A stretch of DNA of 64,000 bases. Origin: Trichopria drosophilae (taxonomy: Eukaryota > Arthropoda > Insecta > Hymenoptera > Diapriidae). Made by a program: the position numbers and the translations under genes. The stretch lies in assembly GCA_030407085.1 (NCBI GenBank), contig CM059582.1:90074501-90138500 (forward strand), written 5' to 3'. A model generated the notes under the pieces. It was not told the origin of the DNA, did no database searches, and saw only the letters and a list, made by a program, of their open reading frames with translations. Position 1 is the first letter of the stretch, and each line of letters begins with the position of its first letter. Below are positions 10,590 to 22,463 of the stretch, piece after piece.

Positions 10590-12945
10590 TCCTTTTGCGG
10601 CTGGTCATTGTCTTATTACGATTCAATACGAATTCATTAACCTCAATTCCATTCCACAAATTATCACCTATCGTAACTTTGCCAAATGCGACTATTATGC
10701 TTTAAATAAAGATCATTCAGCATTACTTCAACTTAAGTTTCCTCATCTCTTGGCTTCCGATCACACACAACTACAAACAAATTCGCAACAGCACGGGTCT
10801 CATAAACTGCTTAAATAATTTTTACGAATTTATTACTAAAGTTTTAAATTTACATGCGCCATTTTTTACAAAACGTATTTTGCACCGCGCTATTCCGTGG
10901 ATCACCCTAGTATACGAAGTAGGATTAAGGAACGCCACAAATTGTACCTGCGTCCGAAACGAACTCGAAACCTGCGTCTTTTCCAACAATATAAGAATAT
11001 GCGTCGCGAGATTAAAAATATCTTAAAAGCGGCCAAAAATCGTTACTTAGCCGAACTAGTGCTTCAACAAACAAGCACGAACAAACTCTGGTCTTGCCTA
11101 CGAATATTAGGACTTGCTAATCAGCCATCACAGTCCGCATTTCCTCATATTTCACCCATTGCATTAAATCGTTATTTCGCACAAATATCGTCATCTTATC
11201 CGCCTTGTGACTTAGCGACTCTCAACAACATTATCATGCGTCCATTACCTAATTTCCATACAACATTCACCTATACTGCTATCAATCATCATGATGCCCT
11301 ACATAGTCTTAATTTAGATGCACAAAAATGTGGACTTAGTCCCGATCATCTTCCTTTAGAGTACCTAAAATCCATTTTTACAATTATTGCACCATTTTTA
11401 ACATCCATTTTCAATCTTTCACTCATCTCTGGCTATTTCCCTCCAATTTGGAAATTATCTTACATCATACCACTTAAGAAAATCCTTAACCCCTTAAGTT
11501 CTTCTGACACCCGTCCAATCACAAATCTTCCCCACCTCTCTAAGGTCATTGATTCCCTTGTCACCCAGCAGATCACAAAATATTTAGAGATAAATCGTAT
11601 ACGTCATCCCAAACCATGTAGATTCCGTAAATTTCACAGCACCCAAACTGCCCTATTGCACCTTATGGATGATGTACGTTTGGGTATAGATCGTGGGGCA
11701 GTTTGGTACTTTTCGATTTCTCAAAAGCCTTTGACTCCTTAAATCATGTCGTAATTCTAACCTACCTTCGAGACATAGGCTTTGAGGAATCAACATTGAG
11801 ATGGCTGCATTCGTATCTGACAAACCGCTCTCACACAATAATTCGGCTGGATGGTTTAACATCTAATCCTGAGTATACTGCTTCCGCAAGGTTCGAGCTT
11901 CGGCCCTATATTATTCATTATTGTTATCAATACCTTATTCTCGAGACTTAAATATTGCAGCCACACTACCATAATCTTTGCTGATGATACGCAATTTTAT
12001 CTCTCGACCCCGATATGTCATCTAAATGAAACGATACCCAATATTCTTACTGGCTCACTTTAAATACGCGTAAACCTCAGGCCATCATCCTAGGTTCACC
12101 TCAGAATTTAGCCGTTATGAAAAATCTCACCATACGACAAAATTATTGTTGGGTTGGATGCAATACCTTATTCACATGAAGTAAAAGATCTTGATTGGTG
12201 TTCTAATAACATCCGACGTAACATGGAATCGCCATGTTAGTACCATATCATCTAAAGCACATAATTTTCTTTACAGGCTTAAATTCCGTGGTGCTTTTCT
12301 TCCACCGCAGATCAAACTCACGCTCGTCAACGCATTAGTCATCCCACTCTGTATCGTCAGAAAGAAAACTGGCTACCCATAACATCTAGGCGACAGTACT
12401 TTCTCGGTAGCCTCATTCATCAAATAATCCATACCTCCCAACCTTCCTCCTACCTTGCTGACAGATTCATTCCTCTAGACCATTCCATACGTCGATCTTC
12501 TCTCTTACAATCATCTCAATATAAGCTTCCAATTTCTCGTAAAAACATCTTTGCTCGCTCTTTCTGGATCACAGCCATACAGTTTTGGAACTCCCTGCCA
12601 CGCCACATTTACATCTCTCGCGACATTTCGTACTAAGCTAATAACACATCTTATCAGTGCTGATCAACCGTAAGTTTGTTACGTTTTTTATTTTAATGTT
12701 TTTAACTATGCGAGCATCTTCTAATCGATTTAAACTACTCTACGTGTAGCTCAAATGCAATTTCGTTATTAGTTATTTACAGTATAGTTTATATAAAGAT
12801 GTATAATGCATTTACCGCCTCATAGCAGAGATTTTATCAAGTTATATTATGTATCGTTATATCCTGACCTAAACATTGTAACGGCAGGATATTGAGTTGA
12901 TGTGTCCACGGCTCGTAGAGGCCAGGACATTAATAAATAAGTTTT
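10590..12945 (+). mobile_element. 5'-truncated LINE (CR1/Jockey-like group)
   Basis: The element begins inside ORF2, past the catalytic part of the endonuclease, and runs through RT to a 3' UTR. It ends near 12945 with an AATAAATAA-rich tail after a GAGGCCAGGACATTAATAAA block. The protein architecture matches the other LINEs in this window (16.9-21.1, 36.7-41.8 and 42.7-44.6 kb), but at clearly lower similarity. If ATPsynF extends upstream, this element sits in one of its introns. Confidence 0.85.
10600..12660 (+). pseudogene. LINE ORF2 (endonuclease C-terminus and RT), decayed
   Basis: The longest open piece (10897-11742) covers the linker after the endonuclease and the first RT motifs, including WKLSYIIPLKK, a TRPITNLPHLSKVID run and KFHSTQTALLHLMDD. 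The next motif, VLFDFSKAFDSLNHV (near 11705), is in another frame. The catalytic IFADDTQFYLS (near 11975) is in a third. The C-terminal part (12191-12382, GVLITSDVTWNRHVSTISSKA) is again shifted. Both catalytic aspartates survive but the gene is dead. Confidence 0.88.
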
Positions 12946-13259
12946 AAATCAATAGATCAATCTCTCACTCATGCGTGTTAATTGCAATGCGTGCCTGGGG
13001 CAGAGCTCCCCCATAAAACTATCCTAACCCAACCTAGATTGAACGTAGATTTTCATAGGTTTTGCGTCCATTTTGGTTTTACGTCCTGGAACTTTTTGGC
13101 CCCGGAACTATACTTAAATTGCCCTGGTAGTTCCAGGACGGTCCCGGAAGTATGCAAATGTCTTGGAAGTATCTGTAATTTGCCATATTTGCTCCTGGAA
13201 TTATGCTTTTCGCGTATTTGTGTGTGCGTGCGTGCGTACGTGCGTGTGTATGTGGGTGC

Positions 13260-13328
<69 letters not shown>

Positions 13329-13403
13329 TATGTATGTATGCATGTATATATGTATGTATCAAAGTCTAAAACATGATATAATAATTAATTGTGAATTTTT
13401 CAG
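12946..13403. other. intron or intergenic DNA with (GT)n microsatellite
   Basis: No coding sequence is supported here. A frame of 147 codons over 12982-13425 is an artefact of the repeat. A short hairpin (GTCCTGGAACT at 13083 and its complement ending at 13139) lies within a GGAAGT-rich segment that resembles 44700-44815. The last 10 bases are the polypyrimidine tract and acceptor AG of the ATPsynF exon. Confidence 0.5.
13264..13326. repeat. (GT)n microsatellite
   Basis: About 31 uninterrupted GT units, preceded by an imperfect GTGC/GTAC variant tract from 13220. Confidence 0.95.
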
Positions 13404-13708
13404 CATGGTGGCGTTGGCAGCATAAATATGTTCAACCAAAGCGCGCAGGAATAGCACCATTTTTTCAACTTGCATTTATTGGAATGGGAATTTTTTACGT
13501 ATTTAATTATAAAAGAATAAGTAAGTAATACCAATTATTAGCTATGTTCAATGTCATGATTCAATGTCAATCATGTATACTCGAGAAGATTTCAATTTTT
13601 TAAATGTGTAATCAACGTTAATTTTTTCTATATTACCCGCAACACTAACATTATGTTAAAGCATGCTTGCGTATCTGTTTGCATATAGAGAATCTGCAAT
13701 ATCATTAA
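13404..13708 (+). CDS. ATPsynF: ATP synthase subunit f, two 3' exons
   Basis: This is subunit f of the mitochondrial F1Fo ATP synthase, a small inner-membrane protein of the Fo stator. The exon at 13404-13520 follows a TTTTTCAG acceptor and reads (A)WWRWQHKYVQPKRAG, then APFFQL and a hydrophobic membrane segment FIGMGIFYVFNY. That is the conserved C-terminal half of insect subunit f. The first two bases complete an Ala codon (G|CA), so a 5' exon must exist. A strong donor GTAAGT starts at 13521. A 168-bp intron then leads to ATATAG at 13688 and a tiny exon NLQYH-stop (13689-13708), whose YH ending matches the family. The first exon is confident; the last is an inference from splice signals and the YH end. 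A candidate poly(A) signal AATAAA lies at 14144. The 5' exons were not found. Confidence 0.8.
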
Positions 13709-15397
13709 TTTTTATCGAGACCGGTATACAACTGAGTTTACAGCATTTTGAAGCTTACCCTCGCACGTTCTTATATGAAAACAGACACCTGAGAGAAAAT
13801 CCTCACAATATCATTTCAGCATCTTGAACCCTAGTGTTCGAATGATTTAACCCTTAGGTTCATCGTGGGCAGAATTACTAAGCATATATTTTTCGATACA
13901 TGTTCGATAACATATTTGTTATTATACGTTATAAATTAGAATGAATATGATATTCCGTTGAACCGTGTTTAATTAAATAGGTAAGAAAATTAATCTGCCT
14001 TTACGGTTCCATTAATTAAAACGTTTATTGATTAATACGTTATTTCTCGATCGAATTATTGTGATTCATACAACCGAGACCATGAGTAATCAGTGGTATG
14101 ACATAGAAGGTAGACAATACTATGAAAAGAGCGTTATTATATAAATAAAGAAAAACGGAAAAAACACAATAGTATAAAAAGAATCAGTCTAGAAAGTTTT
14201 TTATTTTTTTCGAGATATCTCAAAATACTGTCAGAAATAATCGAAGTCGATGGTCGTCTCTGAAATCTTTTTTATTCGTCTCTATTGATCCTTGACAAAT
14301 TTCGCTTATGGCTATTTGTCTATCCACTGAACAACAATTTGTTTTTAAACAATTAAGCAAGTCACGTCCCATTGTGTAATCTTTTTTATTCGTTTTCGTT
14401 TCTGCTGATCCTGAGCTACTGCTATAAAACAAAATTTGAGTCGATTGCGAACTTCCCTGATGGGAGACCGCAATTATTTTATGTTTCTTCAAACAAAAAA
14501 TTCATGTATGTCTGAAAATTACACAAATTTCTTTCAGAAATATGGAAATATGGATGCTTTGCAAAGTTATTTTATTTGACGATGCGTCTTTTTTATTTTT
14601 TGATCCTACAATATATTTACAAAAGAATATAGTTACGTTTTCATTTACACTGACGTTTACGAGGGCGCCACATCGTACAGGTAGAGATGATGGACCGTCG
14701 ACCAGTCAACACGTATAAACTGATTCTCTGTGCGGTAGTACTTTCGGTGGCCTATTATTGATGAGAGGCTAATGCATGGATATAAAAAGTTGGACTTTGG
14801 ATCAGGTTTGAAGTTGCTTCTTGATTGTTTGGTGATTGTGCAGTGACTAAATTTCCTCAGCAATTCTTCAGCAATATTTGGGACTTAAGCTAGAAGAAAA
14901 TGTGCTCGAAATAAGTTTCCCTGTAGACAAGGGCAATACGTGGAATAGATTTGATAATTTACGTAGACGAAGGTGTGAGCGAGTAACCAATCGCAATTAT
15001 TGTAACTCATATCGCCTTCGAGCGCTGTAAGCGTCCATTCCTCTTATCCCTACTAGTGGGCCATTCTCTGCATGCAGGAAGAAGTCAACCCTTTTCGCTG
15101 CTGCTGTCGATTTTGTTGTTACGGTTCCACCAAACATCGTTGATCGAGCTTTTTCACGACACCTGAGTCGTATATGTTTTATGAGTAACTGATCGATTAC
15201 ATTAATAATGGAATTATGCATTGGATGTAAACACACGTTCTATCAGTATGTTGTCGGTTGACACTGTTTGATTGGAATTGTCGGAAGTGCATCTTACTTC
15301 CACTTTGTTTCAGGAGTTTTGTATTAAGCATGATAAGCAGCTTGCCGAATTATGTAATAAATATGATAATTGGCATACCGATATTTATGCTAACAAG
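13709..15397. other. ATPsynF 3' UTR candidate and gene-free DNA
   Basis: The first ~430 bp could be the ATPsynF 3' UTR (AATAAA at 14144-14149). After that I see no supported gene. Frames near 14220-15500 have no protein-like features. Confidence 0.45.
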
Positions 15398-15484
15398 GGG
15401 AGAGTCAGACCAACGGAATTCAGAAAAATTCGAAACTTCCCCTGATGAAAGATTATTAGGTCGCATATCTTGTGGTAAAGTACT
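15398..15484 (+). repeat. fragment of a dispersed repeat, second copy at 24955-25078
   Basis: About 87 bp match, in inverted orientation, the segment at 24955-25078. Both share GACCAACGGAATTCAGAAAA and CTTCCCCTGATGAAAGATTA. The match stops exactly at AAAGTACT, where the Gypsy LTR begins, so the LTR element was inserted into this repeat. Confidence 0.8.
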
Positions 15485-16002
15485 TGTAACGTGCAGGTAA
15501 GGAGAAAATAAACGGACTCGAGAAACGAATTTGTATAATAAAAAATCTGTTTATTATTATTGTTTTTATATCTCAAATACAAAAGAGTACTGAATTTTTT
15601 TGTGACTGCGTTTATTTTGATAGAACGCTAATTTATACTGATTACTCCACCTGTAAGGAGAAAAAAACACATTCATTAGTTAATAATAAGAGACCTGCCT
15701 ACCCGCTCTTGACAGGGACACTCGGTACGCTGACCGCAATGCCGCTGCAAGTTTAAGCTGTTAACACTCTCAAACCTGCCCACGAATACTTGCGTAGCCG
15801 GAGAATCGGAGCGTGTTATCAAGTTGATCGACGAGCTGTCTTAGACGGTCTGGCGACGACTATCAAAATTCGTAAATTTCCCCCAAATTTATAGCCCGAG
15901 GTCCCGCCTCGGTACGCGACACTCGTACTATCTCACACGCTTCTTACGCTCACGCTCACGCGCACGCATAGTTTATACATACCGGCGAATCTGTCCGTTA
16001 CA
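15485..16002 (-). repeat. Gypsy 3' LTR
   Basis: This 518-bp LTR has perfect 6-bp inverted ends TGTAAC and GTTACA. On the element strand it contains a TATA-like CTATAAATTT near 15890 and AATAAA motifs further on. The polypurine tract (GGGGGGGGGGGGCTA on the element strand, 16003-16017) abuts it. The left boundary rests on the inverted ends and on the break in the dispersed repeat at 15484. Confidence 0.8.
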
Positions 16003-16027
16003 TAGCCCCCCCCCCCCAGGAAGTTAG

Positions 16028-16880
16028 CTACGGAGAACTAATCTTCCGACTTTTTACGGACCCGAAGCGATCTTCTGGATTGTTTATCAACTTGCGCTTT
16101 TTATTAACCTCTGGATCTTCTTTTATCAGTCCATTTCGTTGTGATATCACTGCCCTGATCGCATATGCACTCGCGTCGGTAGTGAGTATGTAGGGTTGCC
16201 CGGTCGCAGGGGGTTTAAGGAACATAGTATCTGCGAAGGATTGCTTAATTTCCTCGAATGCCTGTTAGTGTTCCTCCTTCCATTCCCACTTTTGTCGATT
16301 TCTTAACCATTCTAATAGTGGTACCATTCGATCTGCGTGTTTTCGGACGAACTTGCTGTAATAATTAATGAACTCTAAGAATCCTCTCAGCTGCTTCTGG
16401 GTTTTCGGAGGCGTGAATTCTTTGATTTTCGAGAGTTTTTCTCTTTGAGGTTGTATCCTTCCTGGGGTCAGTATGTGCCCTAGAAAAGACATCTCCTTCC
16501 GACATAGTTCTAATTTGTTGAAATTGATTGTAATTCCATTTTCTTGTAGTCTCGTCAAGGTTTTTTCAAAGTGTACGAGATGGGAATCAAAATTGGGAGA
16601 TACGCATAGAATATCGTCCACATAGTTAATAATAAACTCTCCGATTCCCCAAAATACTCGGTTAAGAGCTCGTATTAAACTTGAGCTACTCGTTTTTAAT
16701 CCGAATGGCGTGACGGTATGTTCATACACATTTCCGTCATGCAAAAATGCCGTATATTTTTGGGAGTTCTTAGCCAATGGTACTTGCCAGAAACTACTAG
16801 TCATATCGAGGCTAGTCATGTATTCGGCTCCCAAACATTTTTGAAATATTTCTCATTTTGATCATTTTGTTCCGCTTGGT
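16028..16880 (-). pseudogene. Gypsy reverse transcriptase with truncated RNase H
   Basis: The RT core is open over 16265-16834 and typical of Ty3/Gypsy elements. It has LDMTSSFWQVPL, TPFGLKTSSS, the catalytic YVDDILC, LGHILTPGRIQP and the connection motif LRGFLEFINYYSKFV. The frame then breaks, and an RNase H start with TTDASAYAI (16028-16225) follows, with the first catalytic Asp. The remainder is deleted. Upstream of 16834 the conserved IPLP motif is still readable in another frame to about 16880. Confidence 0.88.
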
Positions 16881-16890
16881 AATGGAATAT

Positions 16891-16908
16891 TGTATGTATG
16901 TATGTATG

Positions 16909-16938
<30 letters not shown>
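16891..16938. repeat. (TATG)n tail of the LINE
   Basis: Twelve TATG/TACA units form the 3' end of the minus-strand LINE. On the element strand it is a (CATA)n tail directly after AATAAACGATTA. Such microsatellite tails are common for LINEs of the CR1/Jockey groups. Confidence 0.85.
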
Positions 16939-16939
<1 letters not shown>

Positions 16940-17443
16940 TCGTTTATTATACCATGATCCAAAGGCCGTATGGTAAAAATACAAAATGTTTGACAAAAAA
17001 TAAAAATATAATAATAACAACAACATAAATAATAAAAATATAAATAAAGAAATGATCAGTAGGATACGCGTGACAATATAGTGACGAATATTCGGTAGAC
17101 GCTGAGATATGACTATTTTTAAAGATAAATAGTATGTTAAGCAATACAAAATTACAAAAGAAATCGCCAAGTACAAAGACCCGAATTAATGCGGTAATCG
17201 AAAAAATGACTTCCCACCACACTAAACTCAAATATTCTCAATGTTATTTATAGCAAGAAAATTAGCTAGTTTAGCTTTAAATTGATCATATGATAGAGCG
17301 AGTTTAACATTATTTGGTAGAATGCGCCACAAATTAATAACGGACATCATAAAAGATTTCTCTCTGAGAAAATCAGTGCGACAGTGGGGCACATGAAATT
17401 GGATGGCCTGAAGACGAGTTGATCTACGTACATCAGTCCCGAG

Positions 17444-20114
17444 TTAAACAAAAAGTTCCCGCAGATAGCTTGGTTTATTCATCGTGAAAATCTTATAACC
17501 TAAAAGGCCCAGGAAATAAATGCGCCGCATCGTAACTAACATCCAATTTAACTTGGTCCTATAGACAGTTATAGTCGCATCACGCTTGAGTGAAAAAACA
17601 AAACGGACCGCGCCGTTAGATAATCTTTGAAGTTTAGTATTCAAGTACTGAGATGCATTGGCATATACTAGGCAAGCATAATCGATGTGCGGCACAACCA
17701 ATGTATTTACTAGCATTGACTTAGTTCTTACAGATAGTAAATTACCACGGAATTTTAGGGCATGCAAAGTGCCATGTACGGATCTGGATATCTTTGCAAC
17801 ATAACGGTTCCATGACAGATCGGCTGAGAGGATGACCCCTAAATCTTTGACATTTTCCGCAAATGGAATAATTTTACCGTCGATGATAATAGGAGCAACT
17901 GGATAAGTCCTCAATTTGGTTAAATTATGGGGATTGCCAAATATAATGGCTTGGGTCTTATCAGCACTTATAAGCCATTTCTACGAGACCAAACAAGGAT
18001 AGCATTACCATCGAAATTCAATTTAGAGATGGTAGTATTAAGATGCTCAAGCGATGACGATAAATGTATTTGTAAATCATCAGCACATAGCATTGCAGAT
18101 TCTTTACAAAATACTAAGGCCATTAATATAAAATTGATAAATATAAGAAAAAAGATTGGCCCAGGATTTGAACCTTGTGGTACACCGGACATATTAGGTA
18201 AAGCACACGATGGCTCGCCCTCTAAATTTAGAACACGTTGTGTGCGACCTGACAAGTAAGAAAACCCCCATCTGATAACTGGGTTAGGGAAACCCATGTC
18301 TTTCATGTAGGAAAGTAATAAGGCATGATTTATGGAGTCAAAAGCTTTACTGAAATCAAATAATATTAAGATACAATATTGACCACTATCGATGGCTAAA
18401 CGAATTTCCTCAGTGATTTTTAAGAGTGCCGTTTGCGTACTGTAGTATCGACGGAATCCCGATTTTAAAGGATTTAATAAGTTATTACTCTCCAGAAAGT
18501 TAGTCATCTGCTGTACGACAAACGAATCAAAAGGCTTTGCTAAATGCGAGATATTAGCAATGGGTCTGGTATCTGATGGGGATTTAGGAACCGGTCCTTA
18601 CTCATTGGTAAAATATAAGAGTTTTTCCAAATCATAGGATAAATACCTTGGTCCAGAGAGGCGTCAAACAACGCTGTTATGAATGGAATGATTTTCGGTA
18701 GAATATGCTTAATATAAGAAAAAGGAAGACCATCAGGACTACGACCACGAGATTTAGCAAGTAAAGAATTAATTGCAAGGAAAACTTGGGAATTGTCCAA
18801 ACGCGAGAAAGAAAAAGATGTTTTATTAATTGATAACGGCCTATCTAAAATGCTTTGCAGAGCTTCTGGGGAACAGGGTGTATGTTTACAAGTAAGTGAT
18901 TGATAGTGACTGTTAAGATCAGATGCTGAAAAATAGTGTAGTGGGTTAGACGAGGATGCCTTAGTAAGACCTGCCTTTTTAAGTGCACTCCATACTTTAT
19001 TCGGACTTGCTGCGTTTTCTATTAAATGGGTATAGTAACCATCACGAGCTCGTTTAATTTCCAAGCGAAGATTTTTACGCTCTAAACTGTAAAGTTGATA
19101 AAGGTATGAGCTATTTGTGTGACGACACTTTTATTACATCTTGTCTCTATCCTTTAATCTTTTTTTGAGATCGTTAGTTAGCCATGGTGCAGGTGGCTTA
19201 GAGGCCGTCTTAGTACGGAATGGGGCATACTGATTAAGCGCTGATAGAACTGTAGAATAAAAGAAATTTGCTATTGAATCAACATCTCCGTTATCTACGT
19301 TGTATCCGTTGAGATTAGAAGTGACTAAATGATTTAAAGATTCCAAATTGCATTTAGAGAAATCACGATATTTGAATGTTACACGGCATGGCTTAGAGGA
19401 TAATAATTTGTAGTCAATAAAGATATAATCGTGCCCTGCAATAAATGGGGCGTCAGATTTCTCGACACATTGTACCTTTTCACTTGAATCTGTAATGATG
19501 ACATCAATTAGGGTATCAGTACTTTTGCCATGATGCGTAGCGCCATGTGAACAAGATAAAGTGAAAAATCATTAATAAAAGGACGAAGATATTCAGACTT
19601 ATTCGGTGTTAAGATGTCATAATTAAAATCACCCATGATTATGATGTCAGTATACTTATGTATGATCTTATTTAATTTCTCAATAAAATTATAAAAGACA
19701 TTACCACCGGGACGACGATAGACAACTGCAAGTAATAAACGAGATTTGACGTGAGGTTTAACTTCTAATAATAAAAATTCGAGATCGTTTATTTCGTTCA
19801 TCTGGGGAGACTCTAGGACAACGTATTTATACCTAGTACGTAGATAAAAAGCAACGCCCACTCCTCGGATATAATTACCATTCGTTGAGTCCTCTATCAT
19901 TACGAATAATGTTGAACCCAGGAACTTGCAATAAGTTTGTTGGAAAACGATCATGAAGCCAGGTTTCAGATATACCCAACACATCAATATTGCAATTGTA
20001 CATAAATGAATGAATGCTGTAAATGTGACCAAGTAAGGAATTTGCATTGATATGAGCAACACGAATGTTAGAGCAAGAAACCTTATTATTATTATTAGAA
20101 ATTGCCGGTGACCG
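17444..20114 (-). pseudogene. LINE ORF2 (endonuclease and RT), frameshifted
   Basis: The open frame after the ORF1 UGA reads RVAHINANSL (first endonuclease motif, near 20060) and GISETWLHD. It shifts near 19880 into GVGVAFYLRTRY, AVVYRRPGG and IIIMGDFNYD. A target-binding/linker part follows (19134-19346), then RT pieces at 18540-19064 (GRSPDGLPFSYIK) and 17968-18507 (ILFDFSKAFDSINH, GVPQGSNPGPIFF). The catalytic box reads LCADDLQI, with Cys in place of the usual Tyr, and both aspartates kept. The C-terminal part is 17444-17914. At least five breaks make it non-functional. Confidence 0.88.
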
Positions 20115-21090
20115 TCACAATAATTTAGCTAGGTCAGATTCGTTATGAATTATAATAATTTCAGAGTTATCATCTTTGCGAGCACAAACTCTGCTCGAAT
20201 TTACCCACACATATTTATAATTGACACTTTTTGCCTTATCTTTGGTTTTACGGAGTTGTAAATACTGTTCAGAAGATAGAAACTCGTTTAGGTAAATAAA
20301 TCCTTGATTAATTTATGGAAAAATATCTTTAACGCTTAATCGACCAAATTTACGCCTTGTTTCCATGATAAAGTTGCGGGCCCTAATTGATTTAAAAATG
20401 ACCAGAAACGAATATGTAGGAACCGTAATTTGCGGTGACGTTGTTTGCCTTTCTAAGTGAACATTTTCGGAACGCGGTTTAACATTGACAGGACGTGTCG
20501 ATAGTATATCGCGCGTCAAATTGTTCAAGTTCAACTTAGCTAAAATTTTGCAAAAGATTTCATAGTGCGATATTATCACAGAACGCGGCACTCCGGAAAC
20601 TAAAATTTCATAATTTTCGGAAACATAGGAACGTGTATTCTTAATTTCCAACACTTCTTTACTTAAATGTACTATTGCATCCGAATGCTGTGCTAATGAA
20701 GAACTGTGTTGTTGAACTGTGTAATTCATATTGTGTAGTTTATGCCCGTTTGTAATGACGTGCCGAAACAATAAAGCCATTTGGTCGATGGGTGTTAAGG
20801 CTCCCCACTCCGCAGGGAGGGGTGCGAGAGAATCCGTTTGCATCGGTGCTAAGCCAGATGAAAAATACGACGCGGTAGAGGGGACAATACTTTCTCCCGA
20901 CATAATTGACGTAGATTTACTTGTAGTAGGGACGTCAGAGACGAGGTGAGGCAAGACGCGGAAGGGCGATGATAACACGGGTGACGTCAACGACTCGTCG
21001 ATATCGATTGAAACAAAATCGGATCGCTTCACTAACGATCTAACACAATTATGATCGGATTCGGATTTATTAAGTTTAATCCGCAAAAAG
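20115..21090 (-). pseudogene. LINE ORF1 (coiled coil and RNA-binding domain), truncated
   Basis: ORF1 of the minus-strand LINE, presumably the RNA-binding chaperone of the particle. The N-terminal PHD finger seen in the related element at 37.4 kb is absent because the copy is 5' truncated. A heptad-like stretch (LAQHSDAIVHLSKEVLEIK) is followed by the ENYEILVSGVP motif and RNFIMETRRKFGRLSVKDIFP. A premature TAA follows at about 20315. Past it the same frame continues with IYLNEFLSSEQY and YKYVWVNSSRV and ends LAKLL-UGA, collinear with the intact ORF1 at 37.4-38.4 kb. The UGA is followed by CGG and an open frame into ORF2. Confidence 0.8.
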
Positions 21091-22061
21091 ATTTTCGCAC
21101 AGCTAGGATGATATTGTCATAATAATGGAAAATTCGAAAATTTTTCCTCGGATTCTATGCAATGTACAAAAGAATTAAAAAAACATATTTTAATCAGAAT
21201 TCCACGCAGAATATGACAATATTTCTTATATTTCGAAAAAGTGAAATTTTCGGGTTGGACAGACACCATATTGAAGCTGACATTTTGAGTTTCGCAAATC
21301 AGCGGGCTCTTCGTCCTGGAGAAGGGTTATATCCAGTCAAAAACATTCCTAATTGAGCTTCCGGGGGTAAGGATTTTCTTATATTCAGAATAACGCCTGT
21401 ACGTCATGTGTTAATCCTTTATATTATCATTGTAGTATTCTGCTGACGAGTCATTGGCTAAATGACACTAACATTTTCATTGCACATCACTATACATGTG
21501 AAACAGATTATACCATTTCCGAATAAATTTAGAAATTTTGTTAATAATTTTGAGTATTTTTCTTAATTTATCAACGTGTCCATCTACATCTAGCGGATTA
21601 ACACATCTGCCTAAGCGAGCTTTCAAGAGTTTTGTACAAATACGGCCTGTAAGTTAGGATGTATTTCAACAATTTGTTAATGTTACTCAGAACGTTTTAA
21701 GGAAGCTATTGTGAATACTATTGCAGAAGTATTAATATTAAGAACTGCTAATAAGATTTAGTAATACCGGAATTTATAACACAATTATATTATAACATGT
21801 GAAATGATATACTTTGCATAGCAATATCCCGAGTAGAAAGAAAGTTGTATAAAAGTTTGTCAAATGTGTTGTTGTGATTCCGTTAAAATTCTCAAAAATT
21901 AAATACATGAGACTATTAGAAACTTACGGAAGTATTCATGAAACATTAACAGAAAATCTCGAAGAAATCCTCCTAAATATTTTCAACCTCTTGGAAATGG
22001 CCAAATTATCTTTAATCATTATTTGAAATCAAGTAATCCTGAGTATGATGTAAATTAATTG
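21091..22061. other. gene-free AT-rich DNA
   Basis: No gene, RNA or recognisable repeat was seen. It follows the 5' truncation point of the minus-strand LINE. I looked for the missing half of the Gypsy element here and did not find it. Confidence 0.5.
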
Positions 22062-22149
22062 TTCCTATTATAGTGCGCAAAGTTCGATTTTACGCACGTA
22101 TTTGCGTGTGCAAAGTGCCACTTTCCAACACTTTACTGATCTTATAATT

Positions 22150-22207
22150 TAGCGTGCGGTAATGAATTTTTGCGTGCGGTAAAGAAGTTTTGCGTGCGGT
22201 AAAGTAA
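22150..22207 (+). repeat. three ~21-bp tandem units
   Basis: GCGTGCGGTAA recurs three times at about 21-bp spacing just inside the left terminal repeat. Such subterminal repeats often serve as transposase binding sites; that role is inferred. Confidence 0.7.
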
Positions 22208-22463
22208 CTCTATAGGTATACAGACATGCAGAGTAGACCTGTCAAAACTTTCATTTTTTTTACTTTTCAATCGCTGTTCTTCAGTACTGAAAACTATAAT
22301 CGTAGGTTAATTCTATTTAAATAGTAATGTAATTGAAAATGTCGTAAATGCGAATTGGAATGATAATTTCTATTCATTAATATTTGTTCAAATTATTAAT
22401 TGCATTGTAACAATTAATATTAATAACAATTAACAGTAATAACGATAATAAATAATGTATTAT

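Larger units (their letters stand above)
15485..16890 (-). mobile_element. Gypsy LTR retrotransposon remnant
   Basis: The minus-strand element keeps its 3' LTR (15485-16002), a polypurine run and part of pol (16028-16880). Its order on the minus strand is RT, the start of RNase H, then directly the LTR, so the rest of RNase H and all of integrase have been deleted. The 5' part (gag, 5' LTR) is missing, replaced at 16891 by the tail of a LINE. Confidence 0.85.
16891..21090 (-). mobile_element. LINE with ORF1-UGA-ORF2 layout, decayed
   Basis: A non-LTR retrotransposon on the minus strand. The 5' end is truncated inside ORF1 at about 21090. ORF1 ends at a UGA (20115-20117), and ORF2 continues in the same frame down to about 17444. 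A 3' UTR (17443-16939) follows, ending ATAATAAACGATT plus a tetranucleotide tail (16938-16891). The tail abuts the Gypsy RT fragment. Several frameshifts have inactivated it. A permuted fragment at 24041-24466 is almost identical, so copies of this family were active recently. Confidence 0.88.

Noticed and set aside
12982..13425. 147-codon plus-strand frame and its minus-strand partner
   Set aside because: Most of it is the (GT)n microsatellite, and its end overlaps the ATPsynF exon in the wrong frame.
16862..17231. hydrophobic minus-strand frames resembling membrane proteins
   Set aside because: They lie in the LINE 3' UTR and its tetranucleotide tail.
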